A stretch of 64,000 bases of DNA from Pezizomycotina sp. ARF18 (taxonomy: Eukaryota; Ascomycota), in NCBI GenBank assembly GCA_002224055.1, contig AZLU01000152.1, positions 1-64,000 on the forward strand, given 5' to 3'. Below, in pieces: positions 24,783 to 35,574 of the stretch. Position 1 is the stretch's first letter; the number at the start of each line of letters is the position of its first letter. The notes below the pieces were generated by a model that had not been told where the DNA came from, did not search any database, and was given only the letters and a program-made list of their open reading frames with translations. The position numbers were made by a program, and so were the translations under genes.

Positions 24783-25948
24783 ATGTTCACGGGAATCGTA
24801 GGTAAGTAGAGCCTGCAGATTTCATCTATTTCGCTCGGAAAATATATATCCTTCCGACATTTGACAGATTTTTTTGCTAATTTCTTTCCCCCCTGGACCT
24901 TACAGAAGCTATCGGGGGTGAGTTGAGATAAGCAATATCCTACCCCAAAAAGAAAATACTAGGCCCCACATTCATATTCCGCAACTTAGCTTATATCATG
25001 AGCGATATACATGATGATGCTGATTATCTTCACAACGATTTTTTGGATCGTTGATTGATCAGTCGTCGAGAATGTCACCGAGCTCGACGATACGGAGACG
25101 GAGGATCCGGCTGGTCCATGATAATAGGCAATGCCGAAGGTATACTCGGCGACGTCGCGCTGGGTGATAGCATCAGCGTTAACGGTGAGCGCATTCCCCC
25201 CCGCAAAAAGTCTTTTTCTGGTTGTACTATCCAGTTGTTTTGACTCCAAGATTATTGAAACTTTGCCCAATTTTTTTCTCTCTTTCTATTTGGGACGGAC
25301 GTAAACACAGGCACCTGCCTCACCGTCACCGAATTCACCGCATCCTCATTCAAGGTCGGCGTAGCTCCCGAAACCCTCCGCCGCACGAACCTCGGCGAGC
25401 TCAAGGTGAAATCCCCCGTAAACCTCGAGCGCGCCCTCTCCACAACCTCAAAGGCCGCTCTACACCTCGCCGCCGCAGCGTCGGGTACCGCAGAAGATGA
25501 AGACGACGACGGCGTCGACTACATACCCACAAACACCCGCTTCGGCGGCCACTTCGTGCAGGCCACGTAGACACCACCGCAAAAATCGTCGAGGTAAAGC
25601 CCGACGGCAACGCGCTGTCGTTTACGTTTGCGCCGAGGGAAAAGGATGTATTGAGGTATATCGTCGAGAAGGGGTACGTGTGCATCGACGGCGCCAGTTG
25701 ACGGTTACGGCGGTAGATGATGAGAAGGGAACGTTTTGTGTTATGCTTATTGCGTATACGCAGGGGAAAGTGGTTACGGCGGCGAAGAAGGCGGGGGAAT
25801 TGGTGAACGTGGAGGTTGATATGGTGGGGAAATACGTGGAGAAGAGCGTGGCTGCGTACATGGATAGTCCCGGGAATCGAAGATTGGGGAGTACATAAAG
25901 GCGTTCGTGGAGAAGATTGTGGACGAGAAGCTCGCGGCCGCGAAGTGA
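24783..25948 (+). CDS. RIB5: Riboflavin synthase (RIB5)
   Basis: This enzyme converts two 6,7-dimethyl-8-ribityllumazine into riboflavin plus a pyrimidine, the last step of vitamin B2 synthesis in the cytosol. The protein begins MFTGIVEAIGVVENVTELDD, diagnostic of the family. It is built from exon 1 (24783-24801), a 12-base microexon (24906-24917, EAIG), exon 3 (25063-25184) and exon 4 from 25311. Introns have GTAAGT, GTGAGT and GTGAGC donors. The first lumazine-binding repeat runs from the start to LGDSISVNGTCLTV; the second starts at NTRFGGHFVQGHVDT and includes YIVEKGYVCIDGASLTV. The protein ends KIVDEKLAAAK. One-base deletions occur near 25116, 25566, 25695 and 25880. The 3' end faces RRP3, about 330 bases away. 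Confidence 0.95.
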
Positions 25949-25983
25949 TATGTAGTAATGGGTGCGAATTTAACATTCTGATA

Positions 25984-26040
25984 GTTTCTTACTTGGTTTC
26001 TTACTTTCTTAGTTTCTTACTTTCTTGGTTTCTTACTTTT
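25984..26040. repeat. Short tandem repeat, about 16-bp unit
   Basis: Four imperfect copies built on TTTCTTACTTTCTTGG, just after the RIB5 stop, followed by a T-run at 26060-26082. It probably lies in the RIB5 3' untranslated region. Confidence 0.75.
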
Positions 26041-26276
26041 GTCTTCCTTCTCATTTGTCATTTTTTTTTTTTTTTTTTTTTGGTTTATATTAATTTCTGT
26101 TCTCGAAAGCTTTCCAGTTTTTTCATGAAAATATACCATTTAAAGCACACAGAAATGAGAAAGATCAGCTCTATAGTGGCGATCTATATTTTATACAAAA
26201 TACTTGATAATTCAAGGGCACTTGAACACCATTGCTCGACATATAAAAATAAGACAGAAAAAAAAACCACTTAATA

Positions 26277-27962
26277 TTAAACTTCCTCTCTATCCATATC
26301 ATCTCTTCTCTTCCCTCCCTTGAAACCTTTACCCTTCGGTCCACCATGCTTTCCACCACCTTTCTTCTTCTCTTGCCACTCTCTCAGTTCCCGAACAGCC
26401 GCCCTTTGTGCTTCCCCAACAGTCTCAGCCAGCAGCGCAACTTCCTCCTTGTTGATGCCGTACTCCGGTATCTTTTTCCCCAGCGCCTGCTCTATCCTCA
26501 TAAACTCCTCGACGTCGTATTGCGTAACTAAATTTACGCAGACACCGCTCCTCCCAGCTCTCGCTGTTCTCCCCACGCGGTGGATGTACGTCTTCGAATC
26601 GCCGGCCACGTCGTAATTCAAACGTAATCCACTGCCGGAATATCCAAACCTCTCGCCGCGACGTCCGTCGCAACTAATATGTTCCTCGTGCCCGCCTTGA
26701 ACTTGTTTAGCGCACCCAAGCGGCCCGTCTGCGACAGCTGGCCGTGCAGCGGAACTGCGCCGCAGCCTAACATCCTCAGCAGGAACGCGACGCGCTGCGT
26801 ATCCTGCACCGTCCTAACGAATATGATCATCGGTTTTCCCGCGAATTTATCCGCGACCAGGTACGCCAGGTACGTATCCTTGTGTATCTGCGGCACGAGG
26901 ACGTAGTACTGCAGCAGCGTTTTAACCGTCGAGTATTTCGTGCTCACGGCGACCCTAGCCGGATTCGACAGCGACATCCGCTGCAACCGTTCTACTTTAT
27001 CCGTCATCGTCGCCGAAAACAAAAAGTCCGCCGCTGGCGGGGATGACTTTTAGTATTTTTTCTATTATCGGGCCGAAGTCGAGGTCAAGCAGGCGGTCGG
27101 CTTCGTCCATGACGAGGAATTTCAGCGTGCGTAGGGAGAATCCTTTCGTGTTCTCGAGGTGGTCGAGCAGGCGGCCGGGCGTTGCGACGACGATGTGCGG
27201 TTTCTTAGCGAGGGCGATGGACTGCTGCATCTGGTCCATGCCGCCGACGATGACGGTGGAGCGGACGCCATGGAGCCGCCGAGGGCGTCGAACTGTTCGG
27301 ATATCTGGAACGCGAGCTCGCGGGTCGGCGCTAGTATGCAGGCGAACAGGCCGGAAGAGTTCTCCCAAAGCGCTAAACAGAAAATCACACAATCAACATT
27401 AGTAAGAAAAAAAAAAAAAAGCTCAGAGATTGAGTAGGTCGAAGTGAGATACCTTGCAGTATAGGTAATGCGAATGCAGCCGTTTTCCCGCTACCAGTTT
27501 CCGCCAGACCAATAAGATCCTTCCCGGCTAGCGCCAGCGGTATGGACTCCACCTGAATTGGCGTTGGCGACGTGAAATTCAGAGCCTCGCATGCTTCGCA
27601 CAGCTGGTCGACTATGCCCTATATAAATATCGTAAGCTAGTCTCCTTCCTTTCCTATAATTATGCAACTTGTGGAAAATTGGCTCCTACAAGCTCCCTGA
27701 ACGTCTTCGTCGGTAGGGTATCTACTTGAGCGCTTGTCGTATCATTCGAGCTCGCAGGGGTATCGCCATTCGCAGACGCTGGTTCACCGGAAGCTTTGTC
27801 TATTGTAGAACCGCTCTTCTCCTTCTCCTTCTCCTTCTCCTTCTCCTTCTCTTTCTTTGCCTTCTTCTTAATCGATGCGACGAGGGCGGCAGTCGAAGGT
27901 TCTTCCGTCGGCATGAAATCCGCCGCAATCTTGCGCTTCTTCGTAACTTTGTGATCCGCCAT
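26277..27962 (-). CDS. RRP3: DEAD-box rRNA helicase RRP3
   Basis: RRP3 (human DDX47) is a nucleolar DEAD-box ATPase needed for early 18S rRNA cleavages. Exon 1 (27690-27962) starts [12 protein letters not shown], carries a Lys-Glu repeat and ends TFREL. The first intron (27619-27689) joins it to [22 protein letters not shown] (Q motif). Motif I is AETGSGKT. A second intron (27374-27452) precedes [20 protein letters not shown] (Ia). Then come the motifs [13 protein letters not shown] ([13 protein letters not shown]), [25 protein letters not shown] and [10 protein letters not shown]. The tail is Gly/Lys-rich and ends DDMDREEV. One-base frame jumps near 27015, 27280 and 26615 interrupt the frame without touching motifs. 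It is convergent with RIB5. Confidence 0.95.
27816..27853. repeat. (TTCTCC)n repeat inside RRP3
   Basis: A six-base tandem repeat that codes for the Lys-Glu repeat in the N-terminal tail of RRP3 on the minus strand. Its copy number is likely variable. Confidence 0.85.
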
Positions 27963-28645
27963 TTTGACAGCTCGCTGCGGGTAAGTTGTTGAAAGGCAGC
28001 GATGGTGCTAGCAAGTCCTAGAAGATAGACCCAAAGAACTGCGGAGAGTAAAGAGGGGAGACGCTGTGTGGATTTTCAAAGAAGATGCGAACTAATACCT
28101 GTAGATCTGGTTGATATAGTTTTGGGTAGACCAGCAGAAAATTTCTGTTTTGCGACGGGCGAAATTTTTGAGGCTTAAAAAAGTTTTTTTTTTTTTTTCT
28201 CCCTATATAGCGGATGAGAAAGGGCCTTTTGCTCCACCTATTATCTATCGTTTACTGGTTAATTCTCACTTGTTGAAAACTATGTGCGGAGATATACTTA
28301 GGTACAGTCTAAGTGTATGTATCCTCACGGGCAGTAAGTCTAAGTAAATATCTAGTTACACAAGTAAAACCTTGATGTGTGGTTGTATAGACAGTTTGCC
28401 GTTGTCTAGCCGTTCCTTGTTGTTAGAAATAGTGGAATTTTTCTTTAATAGTCGATCTTGTTTTTTTTTTTTTTTTTTTTGGAGAAAAAAAAAAAAAAAG
28501 GAGTGAAAATCGATAAGTGAGTATCTTTTAACAATAACGATATAAGATTATCCGGTTGTGAAGCGATCATTCAATCGTAGCGGACTACTTAGCTAAATCA
28601 CTTTTCCCTCTGTCTTTATTATAGAGTACATAGGCAACTGCAAAG
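27963..28645. other. Intergenic, upstream of RRP3
   Basis: No gene is seen. It should include the RRP3 promoter. Contains T-runs at 28183-28199 and 28460-28480, the latter followed by an A-run. Confidence 0.5.
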
Positions 28646-28716
28646 ATACCAATAAAAAGAGATTTACAAAAATATAATTATTTTTCGCTGTTTTGTAAAT
28701 CTCTTTTTATTGGTAT
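28646..28716. other. Perfect 26-bp inverted repeat (hairpin)
   Basis: The arms 28646-28671 and 28691-28716 are exact reverse complements (ATACCAATAAAAAGAGATTT and onward) around a 19-base loop. A weaker inverted pair (GTGATGCTTA at about 28719 with TAAGCATCAT near 28782) flanks it. It could be a very small MITE, a transposon end pair or an RNA fold. No open frame is associated. Confidence 0.85.
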
Positions 28717-29003
28717 TTCGTGATGCTTACAGTATTAAATATTAAAATATGATATATATAACACTTACAAATAAGCATCATATACTTATCTATACATAAG
28801 TAATATAGTAGAATTAAATAGTATATAAGCGACAAATGATAGCATGATGTTAGTATTCTAGCCTCTGTCCCTATTCAATTTATATATATAGAGACGTCGA
28901 CGTTTGCTTCGATAGCGGCCAGATAATACGGTAACTCGCCATTCCTTTTTTTTTTTTTATAATATTGCTAGCGAATTAGCTTCCCTCACCTACGAGGTCT
29001 ATG

Positions 29004-29604
29004 TTCCATTTGACTCGCCTACATCCGGATTTTAGGCATATGGCTCACCTACAGTTAAAATTTTGCAAAGCGCAAGCGACCTATATATCAATCTGCAGGC
29101 GACTCATATACTAAATTAAAACTGCTTATAATTCAATCAGCTTTTATTTAATTATTATGAAAACTATATGAAAATGTAGCTAAATGTTTAATCTATAATA
29201 TATCAAGGTATTATTATTAAAATAACTGTAAGTATATTATACTATTATATTATAAATATTTAGTTATTTTTACTACGTCGGCGAAGACATTAACTAGTAA
29301 TTTTATTTTAAAACTTCGTTATAGTTTTAGTATTTTATATGTTATAACAAAATAATCTGCACATATTATTTTTTAGTAATAATTTTAATATCTTATAAAT
29401 TAAATGTTTAGCTACATTTCATATAGTTTTTATAATAATTTAATAAAATCAACTGAATTATAATAGATATTACTTTTGTAATTTGTTTTCTGTTTGGCTC
29501 ACTTACAATCTCTTTAGTGATAGTACATGGTCCGCCTGCAATTTAATGTAAGCGAGCCAGATAGCTATTTGTAGCTGCAAATGGCGTAGGCGAGTCAAAC
29601 GGAA
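29004..29604. mobile_element. 601-bp foldback MITE-like element
   Basis: The ends are 19-bp terminal inverted repeats with one mismatch (TTCCATTTGACTCGCCTAC at 29004-29022, its complement at 29586-29604). The complementarity continues inward over most of the element. The segment at about 29124-29205 is an imperfect inverted copy of about 29385-29465 (shared core ACTATATGAAA and ATGTAGCTAAA). A motif like GGCTCRCYTACA recurs several times in both arms. It is very AT-rich inside and has no coding capacity. This is a non-autonomous foldback/MITE architecture. Target-site duplication is unclear; a TA dinucleotide is possible. A related CCCTCACCTAC lies just outside the left end, so the true border may be a little further out. 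Confidence 0.75.
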
Positions 29605-30662
29605 TATATATGAAATATCGGATAAGGAACCATAAGAATCTCCTGATGGTAAACAAAGTGGCTTACCAAGTTTTGAATGCTCACGATGTTCGTGATAGAC
29701 ACGGTATCAGGTTATCAGCTTTGATTCGCGTAAAAGAATGTTATGATAGATCCAGTTTTTGTCTTATTACCGTAGAAAGAAATAATGTATCCCCACCGAG
29801 CAACACTTCCAAATACAATGTCTTTGAGTTCGTAGCGTAAGGTACCAGGCATTCAGCAACTGGCCCACCCAAGGCGATGCAATGTGTTGCCAGCACTCTG
29901 TAGGCTGTTTCAATACAGCGAGTAGCTTACCATTTGAAATTTTGCTTGCCCACTTATTCACACCGTATCAGTTGTAAAACACCGTCCTACCAGGACCTGA
30001 ACTATACACTCACTTGAGATGTTCACAGGCTTTTATATCACGCAATCGCGGGATTTGTGTTTTTCTTTTGTGAATGACTTGCACAGAGTGAGGCCACACC
30101 TACAGGCGGCCTGAGGCAATTTCATATGTTTTGTAATGAAAACCGAAGACAAAACACGAGTGATGACCCAGATAACAGTCCTACAAGGACAACACCAAAA
30201 CGGGCGGGAGCAGGATACGCCTGAGTAAGCAATCTGTATTCATTTTCAGGGCGGCTGCCAAATAGTACCCACGTCCTTAGTAAAATTGGCTTAAAGACGG
30301 TCATCGGCGAATGTGAAGGCCCTGGTATTTGTAGTGTAGAATCATGCTGCCGTCAAACAGCACAAAAGGACCGAAATAGAAGCGCGAGGCGCATTTTCAG
30401 ACATGAAAGTTTCTGTGATACTCTATCGAAAGATGGCGTGTAGCGCACGCATTGGTCCTGTTTGAAATGATCGGTAATACCGGGTGACGGCTGATCATCG
30501 CACGCTAAAGAAAATGCGCTGCTTCATTTCTGTGCGTCAAGTGTTTCACGGAAACACTCTCTCTTCACAGATAGCAACCGATACCAGCCGCTTCGCAAGC
30601 CCGCCCATCTGCAGGGAAAAAAAAAAAAAAAAAAAAAAAAAAAAGGAAGTAAGAAAGCAAAA
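29605..30662. other. Intergenic, upstream of the RS-protease gene
   Basis: No gene is convincingly supported. A frame at 29610-29840 (+) has no recognisable motif. A 28-base A-run at 30617-30644 lies just before the putative start at 30663, immediately after a CTGCAG that could be a splice acceptor. Confidence 0.45.
30617..30644. repeat. Poly-A tract (28 A)
   Basis: An A-run 18 bases upstream of the first ATG of the RS-rich protease gene. Rigid poly(dA:dT) upstream of fungal genes can keep the promoter free of nucleosomes. Confidence 0.9.
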
Positions 30663-32268
30663 ATGGCGAGCGACCAGCCCAAATTTAGGTCACGTTCGAG
30701 GTCTACTAGAAGAAGCCGCAGTAGTAGATTTAGGTCGCGCTCAAGATCCCAAGAAGCAGGCAGGGTGGAAATAACAGTAGAGATGACAGGCGTCGAGGTG
30801 CAAAAACCGCTACCGCGAGCGATCACCACTGGATAGTTACCCTCGACCAGTAGAATGGCAGTCCCCTCGGCCCTCGAAGAAAGCTAGGTTGCATGGCGGG
30901 ACGAGCGACAAAATGACGGAGTCGAGGAGCCGCCGTGTTTCTCCTTTCAATAGCCGCGGCCGCCATGAGAAACACTCGGACCATCGCCGCGACGGTCTCG
31001 ATTCGGAGTTTAACGGAATGCCGGAGAGGAAGAAAGTTGGCAGCGGCGAACTCTTGGGGCGGGCGAGGGAGTGTGTCGAGAGGGAGACTGTAATCAAATA
31101 CCGCGATAACCGTAGAGTCGTATCCTCAGAATCAATAATTTTGGAAACCATCAAGCTGGATATATCCACAGCAGGCACTAGTTTCTTCGAAGCAGATGAA
31201 GAAACAAGGCGGCAGCTGTCGAGGTTCCTTGGGGCCGCGCCACCCCCAAAAAAATGCCACCCGGAAGCCATCCTATACCTCTCACCCCTACAAACAATTT
31301 GCGTTAGGTGGTACCACGCAGCGACAGGAAAGTACCGATATTCCGTCGGCCACGCCTTTGCTTTTGGTAGACGATACCTTTTCACGGCGGACCACCTTGT
31401 CGAGCCGAAGGATCAGTTCCAATTCGACGGTGTCTATCTAACGGACCCGAGGAACCCGTATAACCGGACGAATGTCAAGCTCGATGTATTTCACCGATGT
31501 CCCACCCTTGACGTAGCGATTCTAGAGAGCAAAATCGCGCTTTTCAAACGGCTGGAGCTTCACTCGTGTGACGCTCAATCGTTCGAAACCGTATACCACG
31601 TTGACTATCTGCAACGCTATCAGCCAAACGTTCATCCTGGCAAGTGCTACAGCAGCTCGATTGACGCTTGGGAGGTCCACGGACGGAGCGACGCTAAGAA
31701 TAGCAAGGGATATTCGGGCGGCCCCGTCGTCTTAAGGAACGGATGGTGCGTTGGTATGCATATACAAGGTGGTGAGATCGATTCCAAGTTCGTCACTACA
31801 GAAGGGCTCTTATTGGCTTTGGAAAAATGCCACTCGGAGAAGAGAATAGGGTATGACCATTGGGGTATCAAATTCTTCGGTGACAGACAGGACCGGGATG
31901 CAAAAAGCGGCGATCCGCCGGCTGGGCCGCCCTTATGGATTGATAGTTGCGAAACTGTCAGGGACGCTCAATTAACCCCGGCAGAGATCGTGGTTATCCT
32001 CCCGGGGAGCGGGCGCAATTCCGGTGCCGGAGCCAGAAGCTCGGACGATACCAGCGCTGGCGACGTCACCGACGCTAGCTCAGGCTCGAAAGTAGACTTC
32101 GAAGGTCAGAATCCCCTCGACGAGGAGGTGAAAAACCAATATTGCGGCCTACATCGCCTCACCGGAAAACTCCCTCGGGTCAACTATTCGCAAACGGGCC
32201 GACTTTCGCCCTTCTGGGCACCGGAGCGTCTGGAAAATTCGGTGCTCGAGTTCTGGAAGGATGAGTAG
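30663..32268 (+). CDS. RS-rich trypsin-fold serine protease
   Basis: From 30913 to 32268 there is a single unbroken frame of 451 codons, the longest in the window. It carries a chymotrypsin-fold core with the whole triad: His in YLFTADHLV (near 31393), Asp in PTLDVAILES (near 31512) and Ser in GYSGGPVV (near 31718), followed by GWCVGMHIQGG. This is the Trypsin_2/HtrA-like pattern of nucleophile loop and beta-hairpin. Upstream, from ATG 30663, is an Arg-Ser-rich stretch (FRSRSRSTRRSRSS) in a neighbouring frame, continued by SRDDRRRG and ESRSRRVSPFNS, so I place the start there; 30913 is the safe alternative. The C-terminal 110 residues are polar and acidic. No signal peptide or membrane helix is visible, so it should act inside the cell, perhaps in the nucleus given the RS-like leader. 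Its substrate and role are unknown. Confidence 0.75.
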
Positions 32269-32854
32269 ATGCCTGGCGGTTTCCGAGATTTTGAGATTCT
32301 GAAATGGCCACAATGAGGCAATTTAATTTCATAAAGTTGAAAATCCGTTAGTTGGTGTTTCCCAATATTCATTGCCTCCCCTTCTTTTTTTCTTCCCCCC
32401 CCCCCCCCTTCCTTCTCCTGGGCTTGCCTCAGACAGATTTTGTTTTTTTGCTACCCCAGATGGCACAGTGGCGAACGGGATTTGAGTTCTCACTTCTATG
32501 ATCTTTTTGGAGTTGGCGTGGGGGGGTTGTTTATAAACGTTCTTTGATTTTACTTTGCTGCTGTGACAGTGTTTGGTGCTTTTGGGAATTATGATGCTTA
32601 TCCTGGGGTTTCGTTTGTAACATATCTACTTAGATACCTACCTGCTTTGGTTCTTGAGAGACCTTGAGAAGTTCCAGCTTCATTTCTTTTTGATTAAAAG
32701 GGTACTGTGCTGTAGTCTGTAGTAAGTACCTGTAAGTATTTGTCGACGCAGACAGAATACTGAATACGTGATTCTCCTTGTTTTTCTTCAAGAGAGGTTC
32801 AGGCAAGTAGGTAAAAAACCGAATCAGGAGAACCGAGGACCCCAAAATCTCCCA

Positions 32855-32895
<41 letters not shown>

Positions 32896-33104
32896 ACCCG
32901 CCCAGTTGAGATCGAAATTTTTATTAGCGGGCCGAAATAATTTTTTTCAACCTCCAAAAGCCCTAACCAGAACCACCAGGACTACTCACTTTATCACTTC
33001 ATCGTCGATATCTTTCAACAGTTCAAAACATCCAACCCTCCCACGAAGGTTCATTAGCTCCTCTACCCTCTACTCCTATCCTCTTACCTTAATCCGCAGA
33101 CTCA
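32269..33104. other. Intergenic with long homopolymers
   Basis: Contains the 3' end of the protease gene and the SSF1 promoter. A 14-base C-run occurs at 32395-32408 and a 37-base T-run at 32858-32894. No gene is seen. Confidence 0.55.
32858..32894. repeat. Poly-T tract (37 T)
   Basis: The longest homopolymer in the window, about 210 bases upstream of the SSF1 start. Confidence 0.9.
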
Positions 33105-34531
33105 ATGGCCCGCCGCCGCCAAAAGCGCCGCACGCACGTGCCCGACGCCGCCCGCCTGAACCCAGCGCCTCAGCATGCCGTCACCTCCAAAACGCCCATC
33201 CACGCCTCGATGTCGCGGACGCCGAAGACTATGGTCATCCGCGCCGGAGCCGGCCAGGTCGGCCCCAGCATCACGCAGCTGACCCGGGACGTCAGGCGTG
33301 TAATGGAACCGTTCACCGCCAGCAGGCTGCAGGAGCGGCGCACGAACAGGCTCAAGGATTACATCACCATGGCCGGCCCGCTCGGCCGTAACGCAGCTCC
33401 TCCTCTTCTCCCGCTCCGAAAGGGCGAAGGAAACACGAACCTGCGCATCTTACGTACACCCCGCGGACCGACGCTGCACTTCCGCATATTAAACTACTCG
33501 CTGTGCAAAGACGTCCTGAAATCGCAGAAGCGGCCGAGGGGAGCTTCGGGGAAAGAATTCTTGAACCCGCCGCTGCTGGTCATGAATAATTTCATGACCA
33601 ATAACAGCGACGAGCGGCCGAAGAACCACGAGATGCTCGCGACAAGCATGTTCCAGTCCCTTTTCCAGCGATCAGCGCGCAAAAGACGCCGCTGTCGTCT
33701 ATCCGCCGCGTATTACTGCTTAATAGGGAGGTCACGGAGGGAGGCGGAGACGGAGACGGAGAGGATAAACCGTTTACGGTTGATTTACGGCATTACTCCA
33801 TCACCACGAAACCAGTTGGCATTCCGAGGACCATACGCCGCCTGAACCGCGCTGTCACCGGCGCCCCCTCGTCGCGGAAGAAGAAAGGCGACAGCTTTCC
33901 GGACCTCGGTGGGCTGCAGGATATAGCGGATTTCATGCTCGACCCTGCCGCCGCCGGATATACGAGTGAGTCCGAGCTCGACACCGACGCAGAAGTCGAG
34001 GTTGCCGCCGCCGCACCCGTTACGGTAGCTCGGCGTAATGCCCCGAAGGACGGCGAAGTCGTGAAGGGAGATGGGGAAGGGCGATGGTGCGGACGGAAAA
34101 GAAAGCCATAAAGCTGCACGAGATGGGGCCGAGGATACGGTTGCAGCTTGTCAAGATAGACGAAGGCGCGAACGAAGGGAAAGTCCTCTGGCACAACTTC
34201 GTCAAAAAGACGAAGGCCGAGGAGAGGGCGCTGGACATTCGCGCGAAGGAACGGGCGCAGCTCAAGGAGAAGAGAAGGAAGGAGCAAAATGAGAACGTCA
34301 AGCGGAAAAAAGGATGAGAAGGAAGCTCGAAAGAAGAAAAAGATTGAGGCGGAGAACGGCAAGGGTGAAGGAGGCGATGAAGACGAAGATGACGACGATG
34401 AAGATGAGCTGATGAGGGACGATACGGTGTGGAGCGGCGACGAAGATATTTGGAGCGATGTAGCAGAAGGGGAAGAAGAAGACGAAGATGAAGAAGAGGA
34501 AGAGGATGACGTTGAGATGGAAGACGAATAG
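33105..34531 (+). CDS. SSF1: Brix-domain ribosome biogenesis factor SSF1
   Basis: SSF1 (metazoan PPAN) is a nucleolar Brix protein that binds pre-60S particles and is needed for 27S rRNA processing. The start MARRRQKRRTHV is the usual basic N-terminus. The Brix domain shows KTMVIRAGAGQVGPSITQL, RRVMEPFTASRLQERRTNRL, KDYITMAGPLG, NTNLRILRTPRGPTLHFRI, NYSLCKDVLKSQKRPRG and FLNPPLLVMNNF. In neighbouring frames it continues with GYTSESELDTDAEVEV, then KKAIKLHEMGPRIRLQLVKI and a Lys/Glu helix, ending in a long acidic tail (stop 34529-34531). No intron is evident. One-base frame jumps occur around 33390, 33670, 33835, 34070 and 34310, all outside the best-conserved motifs. Confidence 0.93.
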
Positions 34532-35061
34532 CTTCGTTTTTGAAGTTGATGTCATATCATTGTACATTACGCTGTGTTTTGCTCTGCGCTTTAATTACCA
34601 AGGCGACGCTCCATCCACAGAATTCATTTCTAACATTTATTATAGATAAAGATACTGTATCATTAGTGGTTTTTGACTATCTTTTAAATTTCATGCCACA
34701 ATCGTTTCGTTGGTCCCAACCCCCGAGGGAAATCTCCGTCGTGATAATAGGATTACAAACTCCAAGCTATGCAGAATTCTGAAAAACTTCCATAATCGAA
34801 ACACCAACATCCAAATTGAGACTACAAGAAGTCCAAGCCAATACAGTTGAGAGAAAAATAAAAGAAAGAAGTGAAGGAAATCTCCTATTTCGTCAGACAA
34901 TATTCCAAAGCCGCCGTTAACGTCTCGAAATCACTACACCGAACTTTAAGAGAAATATTCTAACCGTCCAACGTTCAATAATAGTCTCCGGCTATTTCCA
35001 ATGCAAAGTGTATCAAGAGCATCAAAATACTAAACCCCCAAATTGTTTCCCAGCACGCACA
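34532..35061. other. Intergenic region after SSF1
   Basis: The SSF1 3' untranslated region and spacer. Nothing else recognisable. Confidence 0.5.
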
Positions 35062-35574
35062 CTACTCGCTTTCGTAGTCGCTCTCATACACCTTCCTCGT
35101 CCTTACGGTCCTCTGCACGGTCCTCGTCGGCGAATGGTAGCTTCCACGGTGCGGTACGGTTAAAATCGTCGGCGGCGGCGGCGAATGCGAATGCCTGCTC
35201 CTTCCGCGGCCGTCGCGACATCCAGAGCACGGACACGGCGACGAAGTCGAAGGCAAGTGGCTCGAAGTGTGCGTCAAGCTGGAGTGCGAAGCACGAGACG
35301 AAGACGGGCAGAGAATGAGAATGCGTAGAGGAAGATGAAGACGAAGATTCGTGGCGGGAAGAGTGCCGGTAAGTCGTCGTCGGCTGGTGTGGTTGGTGGT
35401 GGTGGTGCAGAAGCGTTGGGAATCGAAGCCGATGCGCTCGCTGTGCTCTTTGTGGTGGATTGTGGCGCCGCAGCCGCAGCCGCAGAAGGAGGAGGAGGAG
35501 GCGTTGTCGTAATAGTGCTTTACGCCGCAGGGGAAGGCGACGATGGTGCTGTCGGATTTGCTGGAGTAGGTCAT
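35062..35574 (-). CDS. Hypothetical Cys/His/Ser-rich protein
   Basis: Not recognised. A 170-codon minus-strand frame starts MTYSSKSDSTIVAFPCGVKHYYDNA, followed by a Cys-rich patch (CGCGCGATIHHKEHSER) that could bind a metal. A Ser/Thr/Pro-rich middle and a basic end RTVQRTVRTRKVYESDYESE follow. The neighbouring frame at 35084-35653 is also open for 189 codons, so the real chain may switch frames. The organised N-terminus and polar tail make some coding role plausible. There is no signal peptide. Confidence 0.4.
   Translation of the reverse strand: MTYSSKSDSTIVAFPCGVKHYYDNASSSSFCGCGCGATIHHKEHSERIGFDSQRFCTTTTNHTSRRRLTGTLPATNLRLHLPLRILILCPSSSRASHSSLTHTSSHLPSTSSPCPCSGCRDGRGRSRHSHSPPPPTILTVPHRGSYHSPTRTVQRTVRTRKVYESDYESE

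Noticed and set aside
25401-25976. 191-codon minus-strand open frame
   Set aside because: Shadow of riboflavin synthase on the opposite strand; Ser/Arg/His-rich composition follows from GC-rich codons.
30837-31385. 182-codon minus-strand open frame
   Set aside because: It lies antisense to the protease frame, whose triad motifs decide the coding strand.
34298-34567. Hydrophobic minus-strand frame resembling a membrane protein
   Set aside because: Antisense of the acidic SSF1 tail, where Asp/Glu codons read backwards as Phe, Ile and Val.
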